From positions 496,001-560,000 of the forward strand of contig NZ_PYOD01000003.1 in the NCBI RefSeq assembly GCF_003026285.1: a stretch of DNA of 64,000 nt, in the 5' to 3' direction. Under the pieces are notes generated by a model. It saw only the letters and a list, made by a program, of their open reading frames with translations, was not told the DNA's origin and did not search any database. This document shows positions 45,544-54,858 of the stretch, piece after piece (within the stretch, counting starts at the first letter, position 1; each line of letters begins with the position of its first letter). The DNA is from Photobacterium profundum (GTDB taxonomy: Bacteria; Pseudomonadota; Gammaproteobacteria; Enterobacterales; Vibrionaceae). A program made the position numbers and the translations under genes.

Positions 45544-45592
45544 AAGCCGCTATACAGTAATACTCTTTCGAGTAAAAACTGTATAGCGGCTT
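45544..45592 (+). terminator. hairpin after the cytochrome unit
   Basis: A perfect 15-bp stem AAGCCGCTATACAGT/ACTGTATAGCGGCTT enclosing a small hairpin (ACTC/GAGT). The tail ACTCTATT is only weakly U-rich. Confidence 0.72.
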
Positions 45593-45806
45593 ACTCTATT
45601 CGACTCCAATATCCCCGCAGACGAGACAAACCCTTCACGCAACAAAACAAAGGTTAAAGCGAGTTCACTACACTGTGCTAATTAACATTTCGTATATTTA
45701 ACACAATTTTTATTTATGCAGTTTTGCTATCAGTTTGCTTAGGTTTACAGCGTTATGTTTTTAAGGGTGTATTCTTATACTTAGCAATGCATAAAAAGGG
45801 GTAGTA

Positions 45807-46787
45807 ATGAATGTAACGAAGAGGGATAAACTAACACTTCCTACACGTAAGAAAGACAAAATTAAACTATCAGCTAAAAAGAATATTTATCTTCCCATTC
45901 ATTCTTATCTCTTAGCTGAATTTAATCATGCACGCCAGTATGAGCCTGGATTACTAAGAGATGATGACAGTGAGTTTTTACATCAATACCGAGTATCGCT
46001 TCGTCGATGCCGTGCTATCACAACGTTAATGAAAGGCATTTTTCAACCAGAACATAGTGAAGCATTAACCAGTAACCTAAAAATATTGATGCAAAAAACT
46101 AATCGACTCCGCGATCTAGATGTCTACCTACTGAAGATGGATGACTACTTTGATTGTTTAGAACACAAACATCATCAAGGGTTAGCACGTTTTTTTGATG
46201 ATTTACAAAGCCAACGCAGAAAAAGCTTTAAAGAAGTAAAGCAATGGATAAAAACAGATAGCTATCAGCAACAGTGCCTAGAATTAAAAGGGGTTATTGA
46301 ACAATTAAAACAGAACCCATTAGATATGGGGAAAAAGCCGAGCCTGATATATGGAAAAAAAATGATCAATAATCGATACCATAAAGTATTGATTATGTGC
46401 CAAGCATTAACCTTAGACAGTAGCGATGAGGACATTCATCATCTGCGTATAGAATGTAAAAAATTACGCTACCTACTGGCGTATTTCTCTCCCCTATTTT
46501 CAAATGAAATTATTACCAAACAAATTTCCACATTAAAAGTATTACAAGACAGCTTAGGGTTATTTAATGACTCTTCCGTTCAGCAGATATTCTTAGCTGA
46601 CTATTTAACCGCTCGTAAACCCACCAGTCACCGGTATCTAGCAGTCGACCAATTACTTACTATCACCCAAAAAGTGCACCTCGCAACGAAGCAAGATATC
46701 ATAACGCAACTTTCACAATTCACTGATTCAACAAATATTAAAAGCTATGATGCACTTTACGCTCTACCGTCTACAACAAGCGAATGA
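45807..46787 (+). CDS. CHAD-domain protein
   Basis: Cytoplasmic helical protein of 326 residues. The CHAD domain signature is visible twice: FLHQYRVSLRRCRAITTLMK with RLRDLDVYL, and DIHHLRIECKKLRYLLAYF. Conserved basic residues in these helices bind polyphosphate. No CYTH triphosphatase domain is fused. AAGGGG lies before the ATG. Single gene. Confidence 0.88.
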   Translation: MNVTKRDKLTLPTRKKDKIKLSAKKNIYLPIHSYLLAEFNHARQYEPGLLRDDDSEFLHQYRVSLRRCRAITTLMKGIFQPEHSEALTSNLKILMQKTNRLRDLDVYLLKMDDYFDCLEHKHHQGLARFFDDLQSQRRKSFKEVKQWIKTDSYQQQCLELKGVIEQLKQNPLDMGKKPSLIYGKKMINNRYHKVLIMCQALTLDSSDEDIHHLRIECKKLRYLLAYFSPLFSNEIITKQISTLKVLQDSLGLFNDSSVQQIFLADYLTARKPTSHRYLAVDQLLTITQKVHLATKQDIITQLSQFTDSTNIKSYDALYALPSTTSE

Positions 46788-46873
46788 CGCCACCTAGACT
46801 GTCTCTTCTCGATAATATCTAACGGCGTTTTCATTATTTAACATTCGATGGTTTGACGATAGTAAGTTTATTA

Positions 46874-47356
46874 TTATGCCTTTAACGCTCGAACAATATC
46901 AGCTTCCATCGATTCAGGTTTCTTAGTAGGTGCAAAACGCTTTAATGGTTTACCATCACGGCTAATCATGAATTTAGTAAAATTCCATTTCACCTTAGAA
47001 CCAAATGTACCCGGCAGTGCTTTTACTAAATATTGAAATAACGCGTGGCTATCTGCACCATTTACATCCACTTTCGCAAACATTGGAAAATCGACACCAT
47101 AATTAATCAAACATGATTCGGCAATATCTTTATTCTCACCAGGTTCTTGCCCACCAAATTGATTACATGGGAAACCAATAATCACTAATCCTTGGTCTTT
47201 ATATTTTGCATACAAATCTTGTAATCCGCGATATTGAGGTGTAAAGCCACACTCACTCGCCGTGTTTACAACAAGCACTAACTTGCCTGCAAACTCATTC
47301 ATCGATACGCTTTCACCACGTATATTATCTGCTGATATGTCATAAAAAGTCGTCAT
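46874..47356 (-). CDS. btuE: glutathione peroxidase
   Basis: Thiol peroxidase of about 160 residues. The peroxidatic Cys replaces selenocysteine in NTASECGFTPQY; the catalytic Gln and Trp are in FPCNQFGGQEPGEN and WNFTKF. Three consecutive ATG codons occur at 47356-47362; GAGA lies just before them, favouring 47356 or 47359. The frame reaches 47461, but that extension is unlike the family. E. coli BtuE is the nearest named relative. Confidence 0.88.
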   Translation of the reverse strand: MTTFYDISADNIRGESVSMNEFAGKLVLVVNTASECGFTPQYRGLQDLYAKYKDQGLVIIGFPCNQFGGQEPGENKDIAESCLINYGVDFPMFAKVDVNGADSHALFQYLVKALPGTFGSKVKWNFTKFMISRDGKPLKRFAPTKKPESMEADIVRALKA

Positions 47357-47501
47357 CATCATTCTCACACGTATATGGGGATTAAAAAGCCATTCTGCTT
47401 CCACTATAGCAAGTGATTCTAGAGTCAAATATCTAATTCGTTCTTTTTCCAACCCAATCACGTATAATGAGGAAAGATTTTTGCATTTAATGACTTAGAG
47501 C

Positions 47502-48062
47502 ATGACAGACTTACTAACCGAACTAAAAGCAATAGGCTTAGAGCAACTCACCTTTGATGATCAGCAACGCCTCGAACTTGACCAGTTTATTACGGTTTGT
47601 TCGCCTTTTTTTGACTCTGTATGCCAGCAAAAGCCTGATACCCCTCGTAATGATTTACTACTAGGTGTAATGACCAAGGCTCAGAACGAAGCTCAACTGG
47701 ATTTTGAGCAAAAGCGCCAAAGCCTTCATAATATGCAACAAGTCTTTAAAAAAACAGTCGGCAAAGAACATGCTGATAAGTTAATACCAACAGACAGTAA
47801 CCAACTTATTGTTATTACAACACTGTGGTTACTCATTCAAGGCTATCAAGGTATTGATTTTAGCTACGCAAATGATCATGCAACAGAGGTTGCTAACCTG
47901 CTATCAGATGATAAAGAAAGTGATTCTTTTATACATTCCGACACGCTTCGCTCTGATTTTATGCAAGCTTATTATATTAGTATTGATAGCGCGCAAGCGA
48001 ATAAGCAAACCACCAGCATGGTGGATAAAATGAAACAGTGGTTACAACGTTCTTTCTTTTAG
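47502..48062 (+). CDS. hypothetical protein, 186 residues
   Basis: Soluble, mainly helical protein without signal peptide or recognised motif. A moderately hydrophobic stretch (LIVITTLWLLIQGYQGI, about 103-120) could be a buried helix or a short membrane segment. It is divergent from the peroxidase gene. Function unknown. Confidence 0.65.
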   Translation: MTDLLTELKAIGLEQLTFDDQQRLELDQFITVCSPFFDSVCQQKPDTPRNDLLLGVMTKAQNEAQLDFEQKRQSLHNMQQVFKKTVGKEHADKLIPTDSNQLIVITTLWLLIQGYQGIDFSYANDHATEVANLLSDDKESDSFIHSDTLRSDFMQAYYISIDSAQANKQTTSMVDKMKQWLQRSFF

Positions 48063-48083
48063 CATATTGATATTTGAAAGAAA

Positions 48084-48119
48084 AAACGAATGTGTCATGA
48101 TACAAACATTCATGACACA
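48084..48119 (-). terminator. terminator of the deaminase gene
   Basis: A perfect 10-bp stem TGTGTCATGA/TCATGACACA with a 9-nt loop. On the minus strand it is followed by TTCGTTTTTT. It also lies just past the convergent 186-residue gene. Confidence 0.72.
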
Positions 48120-48141
48120 CCCGTATTCACAATACATATAT

Positions 48142-49161
48142 TCATAGAATGGGCTTTAATTGCTTATCAATATAATGTTGTAGCACTTCTTTATAGACAG
48201 TTTTCTCTTCCAATGTAAGAAAGCTTGCTTCGATTGCATTCTCGGTAAACTTAGCCAGTTCACGTTTTGATGGGTTAAGAGCGTGTGCGACAGCAAGAAA
48301 GTTGTCTCCCATATAGCCGCCAAAATAAGCAGGATCATCAGAATTAACCGTCACACATAACCCTTTGCGCAATAGCTCAACAATATTGTGATCTCGCATA
48401 TGATCAAACACTTTAAGCTTTACATTTGATAACGGACAGACAGTAAGTGGTATTTGCTTTTCCGCTAAATGCTGTACTAAAGATTCGTCTTCAACGCACC
48501 TTACTCCGTGATCGACACGAGAAATATGCAACATGTCTAACCCATCCCAAATATTGCTTGCGGGTCCTTCTTCACCTGCGTGTGCAACCGTTAAAAAACC
48601 AAGTTCTTTTGCTTGTTCAAAAACACGCTTGAACTTTTCAGGTGGATGACCTTGCTCTGATGAATCTAAACCAACACCAATGATTTTATCTTTATATGGC
48701 AATGCTTGTTGAAGGGTTTCAATTGCTTCTTCTTCGGTTAAATGCCGTAGAAAACACATAATAGTGTGGCTACTGATATTAAGTTGTTCTCTGCCATCCT
48801 CTAACGCACGAGTTATACCGTTAATAACTACATCAAAAGACACACCACGGGCTGTGTGAGTTTGGGGATCAAAAAAGATCTCGGTATGAATAACGTGTTC
48901 CTCTTTACATCGTTTTAAGTAAGCCCACGTCAAATCATAAAAATCTTGCTCATTTAGCAACACTTGAGCGCCCTGATAATAAAGATCGAGAAAAGATTGT
49001 AGATCATCAAAATCATAGGCTGCTCGTACTTGACCTACAGTTTCATAGGGTAAATCAAGGTTATTGCGTTTGGCTAACGCAAACATAAGTTCAGGCTCTA
49101 GGGTTCCTTCTATATGTAAATGCAATTCAATCTTCGGTAACGTCTTTATGAATCCATCCAT
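48142..49161 (-). CDS. adenine deaminase of the adenosine deaminase family
   Basis: Zinc-dependent purine deaminase, 339 residues from ATG 49161 (AAGGAA 7-8 nt upstream). Zinc ligands: ELHLHIEGT, the later VAHAGEEG and the Asp pair in [11 protein letters not shown]. The sequences [12 protein letters not shown] and [11 protein letters not shown] are those of the Pseudomonas and fungal adenine deaminase branch rather than of E. coli Add, so I expect adenine to hypoxanthine. Automatic annotation would probably call it add. Confidence 0.85.
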   Translation of the reverse strand: MDGFIKTLPKIELHLHIEGTLEPELMFALAKRNNLDLPYETVGQVRAAYDFDDLQSFLDLYYQGAQVLLNEQDFYDLTWAYLKRCKEEHVIHTEIFFDPQTHTARGVSFDVVINGITRALEDGREQLNISSHTIMCFLRHLTEEEAIETLQQALPYKDKIIGVGLDSSEQGHPPEKFKRVFEQAKELGFLTVAHAGEEGPASNIWDGLDMLHISRVDHGVRCVEDESLVQHLAEKQIPLTVCPLSNVKLKVFDHMRDHNIVELLRKGLCVTVNSDDPAYFGGYMGDNFLAVAHALNPSKRELAKFTENAIEASFLTLEEKTVYKEVLQHYIDKQLKPIL

Positions 49162-49360
49162 ATTATTTTCCTTCATTATTTAAACAGCATTAAAGATAAA
49201 TACTTTAACAATAGTGTAGCCAACCAGAATCAACATATGCGTCGATTTTCCTTTTAAACAAAACCTTCAAGTATGTTCTAAGATTATCTCTATCGACTAT
49301 ATTTTCTAGCCTTGCAAACGAACAACAACATTCCACATATTATTAATGACGGGACACTCA

Positions 49361-50467
49361 ATGAATAATCAAACGTCCGACGACAAGAAACAAAGTCAAT
49401 TTTTTATCAATAACATGGTCGAGTCAGCAATACGTGTTGGCTTGTTATTTATTTTATTAGCGTGGTCTTACGGTATCGTAAAACCCTTCCTAATTCCCGT
49501 TCTGTGGGGTGCGATTATTGCCGTAGCCCTCATGCCATTAACAGTTAAGCTCGAAAATATGTTGAAAGGCAAGCGAGGCTTATCAGCCACCGTTATTGCA
49601 CTTATTGGCATTCTAATTCTTACCGTTCCTTTTGTTATGTTTTCTATTTCAATGGTTGAATCAGTAGAGGGGATCACCAGCACCATCAGCTCAGGTACAT
49701 TGAAGATTCCAGGCCCGACAGAGCGAATTGCAAATATTCCCATTATTGGCCAGCAAATTTTCGATGTTTGGCAACTTTTTTCGACCAATCTAGAAAAAGC
49801 CTTCACAAAATTCTTACCACAACTAACATCCGGTTTGGCAATGATGGCATCGGTTGTTGGTAACAGTATCGTCAGTATCTTGATGTTTGTTATTTCACTG
49901 TTAATTTCAGCCGCTTTTATGGCGAATGCCACTAGTATTTCAAAGTCCGTCAATACCCTTTCCGTTCGTATTGCAGGGGCACACGGCGAAGAATGGGCAA
50001 CGCTATGTACTGCGACCATTCGTAGTGTACTATTGGGTGTTGTAGGGGTTGCTTGTATTCAGGCATTTTTAGTGGGTATTGGTGTTTTCGCCATTGGTTT
50101 ACCTACCGCTGGGTTAATTACCATTTTGGTTCTAGTCTTCGCAATAGCTCAGCTACCTGCACTATTAGTTGTAGCACCCGTTATTGCTTATGTATATTCC
50201 ATTCATGATTCTACAACTGCCACCATATTTGCAGTATGGACCTTACTTGCAGGGCTTAGTGACAACTTCTTAAAACCCTTATTAATGGGGCGTGGGTTAG
50301 ATATCCCAATGCCTGTAATATTACTGGGAGCAATAGGCGGAATGGTGTCGTCTGGCATACTAGGGCTATTTATCGGCCCTGTTATACTGGCTATTTGGTA
50401 CCAACTGTTTAATGAATGGATGCATGAAAGCGCAAAAGCAGACGAGCAAGAAGAACAGGAACAATAG
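49361..50467 (+). CDS. AI-2E family transporter (PerM/TqsA-like)
   Basis: Inner-membrane protein of 368 residues with about eight helices, grouped as in the AI-2 exporter superfamily: a first pair at about 20-60, a long loop, and a C-terminal cluster containing GLITILVLVFAIAQLPALLVV and GLDIPMPVILLGAIGG. ATG 49361 has GGGA 7 nt upstream. The substrate is unproven; members export autoinducer-2 or act as ion antiporters. Highly acidic C-terminus. Confidence 0.85.
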   Translation: MNNQTSDDKKQSQFFINNMVESAIRVGLLFILLAWSYGIVKPFLIPVLWGAIIAVALMPLTVKLENMLKGKRGLSATVIALIGILILTVPFVMFSISMVESVEGITSTISSGTLKIPGPTERIANIPIIGQQIFDVWQLFSTNLEKAFTKFLPQLTSGLAMMASVVGNSIVSILMFVISLLISAAFMANATSISKSVNTLSVRIAGAHGEEWATLCTATIRSVLLGVVGVACIQAFLVGIGVFAIGLPTAGLITILVLVFAIAQLPALLVVAPVIAYVYSIHDSTTATIFAVWTLLAGLSDNFLKPLLMGRGLDIPMPVILLGAIGGMVSSGILGLFIGPVILAIWYQLFNEWMHESAKADEQEEQEQ

Positions 50468-50514
50468 GTTATCTGTACTCTTCTACCGCCTTTTCTTTTG
50501 TGATATTAACTAAT

Positions 50515-50548
50515 GAGGGAGAGAGGTTTCAATTTACTCTCCCTCTTT
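50515..50548 (+). terminator. terminator of the AI-2E family gene
   Basis: A perfect 9-bp stem GAGGGAGAG/CTCTCCCTC with a 13-nt loop and TTT after. Confidence 0.78.
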
Positions 50549-50662
50549 GATCCAATACACATCACAATAAAATCCTTTTATTCACACATAACTCTCCCCT
50601 TGCGACAAAAAATACGTAGAATGCCCCCATGTTAAGTATCACCACATGGATGCAAATTAAAT

Positions 50663-51190
50663 ATGAAGATCATGGAAATTGATAAGGCTGTTTATCGTAA
50701 GAATATCAATCGAGTGATTGTTTTTTTTGTTGGCAGTTTAGCCGTATTATCTCTCACGTTTGGTGCCGTATTAATTGCGGTGTTTGGTGCAGAAACAGTT
50801 GACCCATCTGGATCTACAGGCAATTTTTATCTCAATTTGAGCGGGGTAGCTTTGGCAGCTATCGTTTGTGTCAGTGTACTAAATCGATTCAAAGATGTCC
50901 CATATCTAAAGGAGATCTATTACGTTTGGCAATTAAAGCAACTACACAATAAAATTTATCGAAAACTGACTAAGATAAAAAACAGAGCAGAATTACATGA
51001 CATTAATGCATTAATAATACTAAAATTCTATTATGCGAGTTTAAAGCAAGTTTACTTACTAGATAACAACTCACTTACATTACCAACATTAGAAAAAGAC
51101 ATTGCCAAATTAGACTCTCAAATTATGTCGCAAAATTTAACAATTTCTACTGATCAATTTGAAGCTGATTTATTAAATAAGATCGTTTAA
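50663..51190 (+). CDS. DUF3087-type membrane protein
   Basis: 175 residues with two hydrophobic helices (about 18-42 and 57-75) and a long helical cytoplasmic C-terminal part. The N-terminus MEIDKAVYRKNINRVIV and YYVWQLKQLHNKIYRKL resemble DUF3087 proteins of marine gamma-proteobacteria. The ATG at 50663 has no clear ribosome site; ATG 50672 is an alternative. Function unknown. Last ordinary gene before the cassette array. Confidence 0.75.
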   Translation: MKIMEIDKAVYRKNINRVIVFFVGSLAVLSLTFGAVLIAVFGAETVDPSGSTGNFYLNLSGVALAAIVCVSVLNRFKDVPYLKEIYYVWQLKQLHNKIYRKLTKIKNRAELHDINALIILKFYYASLKQVYLLDNNSLTLPTLEKDIAKLDSQIMSQNLTISTDQFEADLLNKIV

Positions 51191-51358
51191 TCATCTTAAT
51201 AAATAATATGAAACACGGCCAGCATCCACTTTCATTACATGTTGCTGGTCAAATTCACCTCTACGACAAACTTGACCATTTAGGACTGACGTAAAAATAT
51301 TCTTTAACCCACAATATTGATTAAACGTATCACCACACTTCATTCAGCATGCTTAAAG

Positions 51359-51448
51359 TTAAAAATATAGTGAAAAGAAGTCTGACTCCCAATCATTATT
51401 TCTGCGAATAGCTCTAACTTCTAACCAATTTTTTATTTTTTGCATCAT
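51359..51448 (-). CDS. very small basic/aromatic protein, 29 residues
   Basis: Reads MMQKIKNWLEVRAIRRNNDW then ESDFFSLYF. A strong AAGGAG (51457-51462) sits 8 nt upstream of ATG 51448, better than most genes here. The peptide is an amphipathic basic helix with an acidic-aromatic tail, loosely like DUF1127-type small proteins. Too short for ordinary gene finders. Function unknown. Confidence 0.5.
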   Translation of the reverse strand: MMQKIKNWLEVRAIRRNNDWESDFFSLYF

Positions 51449-51557
51449 TCTCATTACTCCTTATAGATAAACCTTACCTACAGCCATGTTGATATATTTC
51501 ATAGTGAAAACAACTTAAGCCATTGATTTTTACTATATACACTTCATCACCAACAAA

Positions 51558-51604
51558 TTCAGCGTACACGTGTAAGCCAATTCAGAGTACAACTGTACGC
51601 TGAA
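51558..51604. repeat. perfect 11-bp inverted repeat
   Basis: TTCAGCGTACA and TGTACGCTGAA separated by 25 nt, in non-coding DNA next to the array end. Confidence 0.7.
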
Positions 51605-51725
51605 TGAACACTAAGATCAACAATCTAAAGTGAATACTCTACTTTGATAAATGTAACAAAATAAGACAGAAAGAAAAGGAGGGGAAACAGTAATAAAAAT
51701 GCTAAATCATTTAAAAACATACCGA

Positions 51726-51775
51726 CGAACAGAACCACTTCCGTGTATTATCTTACTGTTCAGTGGTTCTGTTCG
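51726..51775. repeat. perfect 14-bp inverted repeat
   Basis: CGAACAGAACCACT and AGTGGTTCTGTTCG with 22 nt between. The minus-strand exit reads TCGGTATGTTTTTAAA, so a minus-strand terminator is possible. Confidence 0.7.
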
Positions 51776-51963
51776 CAGAAAATAAATAAAAGAAAAATAG
51801 CTAGAACTATATCAAAGCAATGATGTTGATGCTTAATATAGCGTTGTAGATCGTTATTAGGTAACAATCACTGTTGTCATCCCAATTAAATGACTAATGC
51901 TGGCTTTCGTAATACTTAAATGCATAAGAAGCGACCAAAAGCTCGAGAGCACTTACGGCCCCA

Positions 51964-52050
51964 GCGTCTAACATAAGTTGCGCCACGGCTAATCAAGCAC
52001 ACTAAATCTCATAGCAAAACTACAGAGTAAAACCCATCAACCTAATATTT
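51964..52050 (-). repeat. attC site, degenerate; distal end of the array
   Basis: GCGTCTAACATAAGTTGCGCC at the left matches the R' side of the other sites, and ACAGAGTAAAACCCATCAACC the right side, but the right core has decayed. It belongs to the CsaA-like cassette and is the last site to the left. Confidence 0.75.
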
Positions 52051-52079
52051 TTAAAATGGATTTAACTTTCAACAAGTGC

Positions 52080-52433
52080 CTAGCCGGCTCTACTACCATT
52101 GGGTACTGAAGTTTCTGGCATCGCTAAACAAGGAGTCAACTTGTCTGCATAGCCAATATCAAACAGCATTCCTTGAGAAATCTCTCCTGCCATTTTCTGA
52201 TCTGGTAGATTAACAACAAATAGAGCTTGCTTACCTTCAATTTCGTATGGATTTTCACGTTCTTGTTTTATGCCAGCAAGAATTGAACGAACATGATCAC
52301 CAAAATCTACAGTCAACTTCATCAGTTTTTTAGATTTTTTAACTTCTGAAACAACTGTTATTGTGCCCACTCGTATATCTAGTTTTTCAAAATCATCAAA
52401 TGTAATTAATTCTTTAATTGGCGCTTGTTTCAT
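52080..52433 (-). CDS. CsaA-like tRNA-binding domain protein (cassette)
   Basis: 117 residues forming a single OB-fold tRNA-binding domain: FDDFEKLDIRVGTI, VDFGDHVRSILAGIK, ALFVVNLPDQKMAGEISQGM and a terminal PETSVPNGSRAG. CsaA and YgjH are the nearest families (tRNA binding, chaperone-like). AAGGG lies 7 nt before ATG 52433. It is the distal-most cassette; its attC follows 30 bases after the stop. Confidence 0.82.
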   Translation of the reverse strand: MKQAPIKELITFDDFEKLDIRVGTITVVSEVKKSKKLMKLTVDFGDHVRSILAGIKQERENPYEIEGKQALFVVNLPDQKMAGEISQGMLFDIGYADKLTPCLAMPETSVPNGSRAG

Positions 52434-52460
52434 TTTTAGACCCTTAAATATTTTTAAGCC

Positions 52461-52526
52461 ATAACTTAGCACTAAGCTGCCACAGGTACTTTGCGAAGCA
52501 AAAGTGCCAAGTCTTGGTGGTTAGGT
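52461..52526 (-). repeat. attC site, short type
   Basis: From ATAACTTAGCACTAAGCTGCC to the right core GTTAGGT, with an internal CTTTGC-GAA-GCAAAAG hairpin. It resembles the site at 60010. Confidence 0.72.
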
Positions 52527-52855
52527 GGATCGCATATGAGCATAACTTTCAACAACAACTAATCATTTCTTATTTGCGATTCACTCGACACTATTCAATA
52601 ATCACAAGTGAAATTATCACTTAAAGCGACTTAGTAAACACTGAACCCAAACACAATACAGATGATAATTATTGTTATGACATGCGAATATTGAGAAGTA
52701 CACTGCACACTTGGCAATGAATTTTGAGCCACAAAATTTGAACCGAAATAGCCGACAAACGAGACTCACTGTATTTCAACTAAAAAGAGATGAGAAGTGC
52801 TTCCACTTGCCGAAGAACAAACCATGAAGATTAAGGCTAAGATAGAGGTTGTAGC
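52527..52855. other. cassette body without a recognisable gene
   Basis: About 330 bases between two attC-like elements. No ORF of useful length with a ribosome site was found on either strand. Probably a decayed or gene-less cassette. Confidence 0.45.
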
Positions 52856-52906
52856 ACCTTGCTAAGTGGCACGTGTTTACAAATCAGTCTTAAGAAACTT
52901 GTTACG
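52856..52906 (-). repeat. attC remnant (right half)
   Basis: GCACCTTGCTAAGTGGCACGTG and the right core CTTGTTACG match the right half of the site at 60010-60103. The left half is unclear. It overlaps the stop of the GrpB-like gene, as usual for these cassettes. Confidence 0.55.
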
Positions 52907-53375
52907 CCAGTGCCAAAACGTGCTCTACAAAGGCAAACTTCATTTGACGATATTCATCTTGAGACCAACCTTCACAAGACATTTTAAGGTCATTATACTT
53001 CAGGACTAACGAGGTATTCGCACGCAATTTATCGCGAAACATCAAGAAGCACTCGAACTCCGAGCCATTAGCTACAACTTTAAATGCGACATCGTCAGTA
53101 GACGTCGACTCCAACATACAAAGTTCAGTGGTTCGTAATGTGTCGACTTTCTCCTGAAAGCCTAGCGTCGTAAGCAACTGGGCTGCACACTCTAATTCGA
53201 GAGCGTCTACACCTACAAATATATCCAGATCGCCTTTCGATATAGCTGAAGGAATTGAAGATGCCCCTACATGCTCAACCCTTGCACTAGGAAGTAACTT
53301 TAGTATTTCACGCTCGTATCGAAGAAACAGTTCTTCACAAGACGCTTGATATTGTTCAGCACTGTAAAATTTCAT
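52902..53375 (-). CDS. GrpB/UPF0157-like nucleotidyltransferase-fold protein (cassette)
   Basis: About 157 residues. VEHVGASSIPSAISKGDLDIFV is the GrpB-family nucleotidyltransferase-like core, with the GDLDIFV acidic pair kept. The C-terminal half has YNDLKMSCEGWSQDEYRQMKFAFVEHVL, as in the family. ATG 53375 is preferred, since the 6-residue extension to 53393 overlaps the neighbouring attC. Activity unknown. Confidence 0.78.
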   Translation of the reverse strand: MKFYSAEQYQASCEELFLRYEREILKLLPSARVEHVGASSIPSAISKGDLDIFVGVDALELECAAQLLTTLGFQEKVDTLRTTELCMLESTSTDDVAFKVVANGSEFECFLMFRDKLRANTSLVLKYNDLKMSCEGWSQDEYRQMKFAFVEHVLALA

Positions 53376-53390
53376 ATTTCCTCTGAAAGG

Positions 53391-53461
53391 CATAACACCG
53401 GCTAAACGCTATATGTACCGCGCCAATTATACTCTAAATAGTGTTGATTACTTTGTTGAAC
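53391..53461 (-). repeat. attC-like site, degenerate
   Basis: ATAACACCGGCTAAACGC on the left and TTACTTTGTTGAAC on the right keep the attC layout. It separates the GrpB-like cassette from the recombinase remnant. Confidence 0.5.
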
Positions 53462-53539
53462 GAAGCCGCTGCGCTGCAGAGTGAAGTGAAAACACCCTCA
53501 AACTACCCTTAATACTCTAATTACTACGGAGTATTTATA

Positions 53540-53953
53540 ATGAATGCCGAACAACAACTTCGCACCGATTTTCTTTATGAACAACAGCTTACTAACTTAA
53601 AACTGCAAGGTAAACGCCCTGCAACCATTGACGCCTATTCACGTGCGGTGCGTCGCATTATCCACCACTTTGATAAAGCACCCGATCCCCTTTCAACCGA
53701 CGATCTGAAACAATATTTTGCTCAACTGATCAATACCTATTCTTGGAGTGCTGTCAGGGGGGATCGTAATGGCTTACAGTTCTTTTTCAAGCATGTATTT
53801 GATTTACGTTCTGTTCAACATCAACTCGGACATAACAGTTTAAACACCACCGCGCGTAACACCCACCTCACCGATATATCACGTAAAAACACCTCTCAGG
53901 CGATTCACGCTATGCTTACCTGCCACACCGAACAAAACGGTTATAGCCAGTAG
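53540..53953 (+). pseudogene. internally deleted tyrosine recombinase (transposon-type integrase)
   Basis: An intact 137-residue frame with an intact N-terminal SAM-like domain (LKLQGKRPATIDAYSRAVRR, about residues 19-38; WSAVRGDRNGLQFFFKHV to about 90) is joined directly to the extreme C-terminal LRSVQHQLGHNSLNTTARNTHLT. The first catalytic Arg, Lys and HxxR region are missing, so it cannot recombine. Full-length relatives are about 290 residues and accompany IS91-like elements. ACGGAG lies upstream. Plus strand, opposite to the cassettes. It is not the integron integrase. Confidence 0.75.
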
Positions 53954-54397
53954 CATTGCCAGCACTAGAAAATAACCCCGTCCGCCGAAAGCGGATTACT
54001 TGTGTCCTTGTTGTCATCATTTAATGCGCTGCCTTGGCGTATTTCGACCGAAATAATATACCGTGATATAAGGATAATGGTTCGGTTTTTACTTGAGGAG
54101 GCAACCATAATTAAACATTAAAATCAGTATATTATGTCGATTGGTTTTGAACCAAGGTCTGTGTTCGCTTCAATATAACCGCTTATTAATAATCGCCCTT
54201 CCACTTACTCGTAATATTTCCCTATATAAGGCAGCTCGGGCTTGTTCAACACTTCGGATAGGTATCGGCTTCGCGACACATATCCTTATCTGTTATGTTT
54301 CGGAACTATTGGAAAAATGATCACTCAATATTGATACAGCTCTAAGCGTCGATATATAAAGTAATAACTGGCTTGGATACGCCAATATGAACCCTAC
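53954..54397. other. probable mobile-element remnant DNA
   Basis: About 440 bases after the recombinase fragment with no ORF. It holds a small hairpin (TCCGC/GCGGA at about 53977-53993) and an attC-like hairpin ending GTTATGT at about 54256-54298. Probably the tail of a degraded element inserted into a cassette. Confidence 0.4.
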
Positions 54398-54601
54398 TTA
54401 CTTTGTACTCTCGATATGTGAAAGCCAATAGATTAGCCACCCTGCTGATACCAAAATAGAAAGGTAAAACGAAATTTCACTGACTTTTTGAAACTTTACG
54501 TTAGGTACCCTCTCTGACGAAAAAACAAAATATGCCACGATTATAATCAGCAACATACTTATCACTGAATTCAGCTCGATAAACATAGATATATGCATCA
54601 T
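54398..54601 (-). CDS. small membrane protein, 67 residues (cassette)
   Basis: Two hydrophobic helices (about 10-28 and 44-61) joined by a short basic loop (SSERVPNVKFQKVSE). AAGAG lies 5 nt before the ATG. Orientation agrees with the cassettes. No family recognised; short two-helix proteins are frequent array payloads. Confidence 0.55.
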   Translation of the reverse strand: MMHISMFIELNSVISMLLIIIVAYFVFSSERVPNVKFQKVSEISFYLSILVSAGWLIYWLSHIESTK

Positions 54602-54734
54602 TTTGTACTCTTATGTAAGCAAATCTTGGGAGTGACACTAAACGATGACCCTGATATAGAGCAACAAGAAAACAGCCCTATATGTAAGGATTATTTTCGT
54701 AAAATCAGTAATTTGTATAATACCAAAAAGCAAC

Positions 54735-54858
54735 ATAACGCCGGCATCACACGTTTGCTACCATGCAGATTAAGCCTAAATTTACCACTTAATACGGTAA
54801 ACCCAAAGACAATCTACAATACCAAATGTAGCAAATCGTGTTGATGAATTTGTTATAC
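54735..54858 (-). repeat. attC site, long type
   Basis: Starts ATAACGCCGGC and ends GTTATAC, 124 bp. Outer arms CACACGTTTGCTAC and GTAGCAAATCGTGTTG pair over 12 of 13 positions. It is the site of the panB cassette. Confidence 0.85.

Larger units (their letters stand above)
51191..51963. other. region flanking the distal end of the cassette array
   Basis: About 770 bases between the DUF3087-type gene and the last attC. It holds one convincing tiny ORF (51359-51448, minus) and two strong perfect inverted repeats, listed separately. Otherwise no gene is seen. Confidence 0.5.

Noticed and set aside
53540..53953. Candidate integron integrase
   Set aside because: It is a tyrosine recombinase fragment, but it lacks the IntI-specific extra domain and most catalytic residues; it resembles transposon-type integrases instead.
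54593..54844. 83-residue plus-strand frame
   Set aside because: Most of it lies inside a well-formed attC site (54735-54858) and its sequence is low in coding character.
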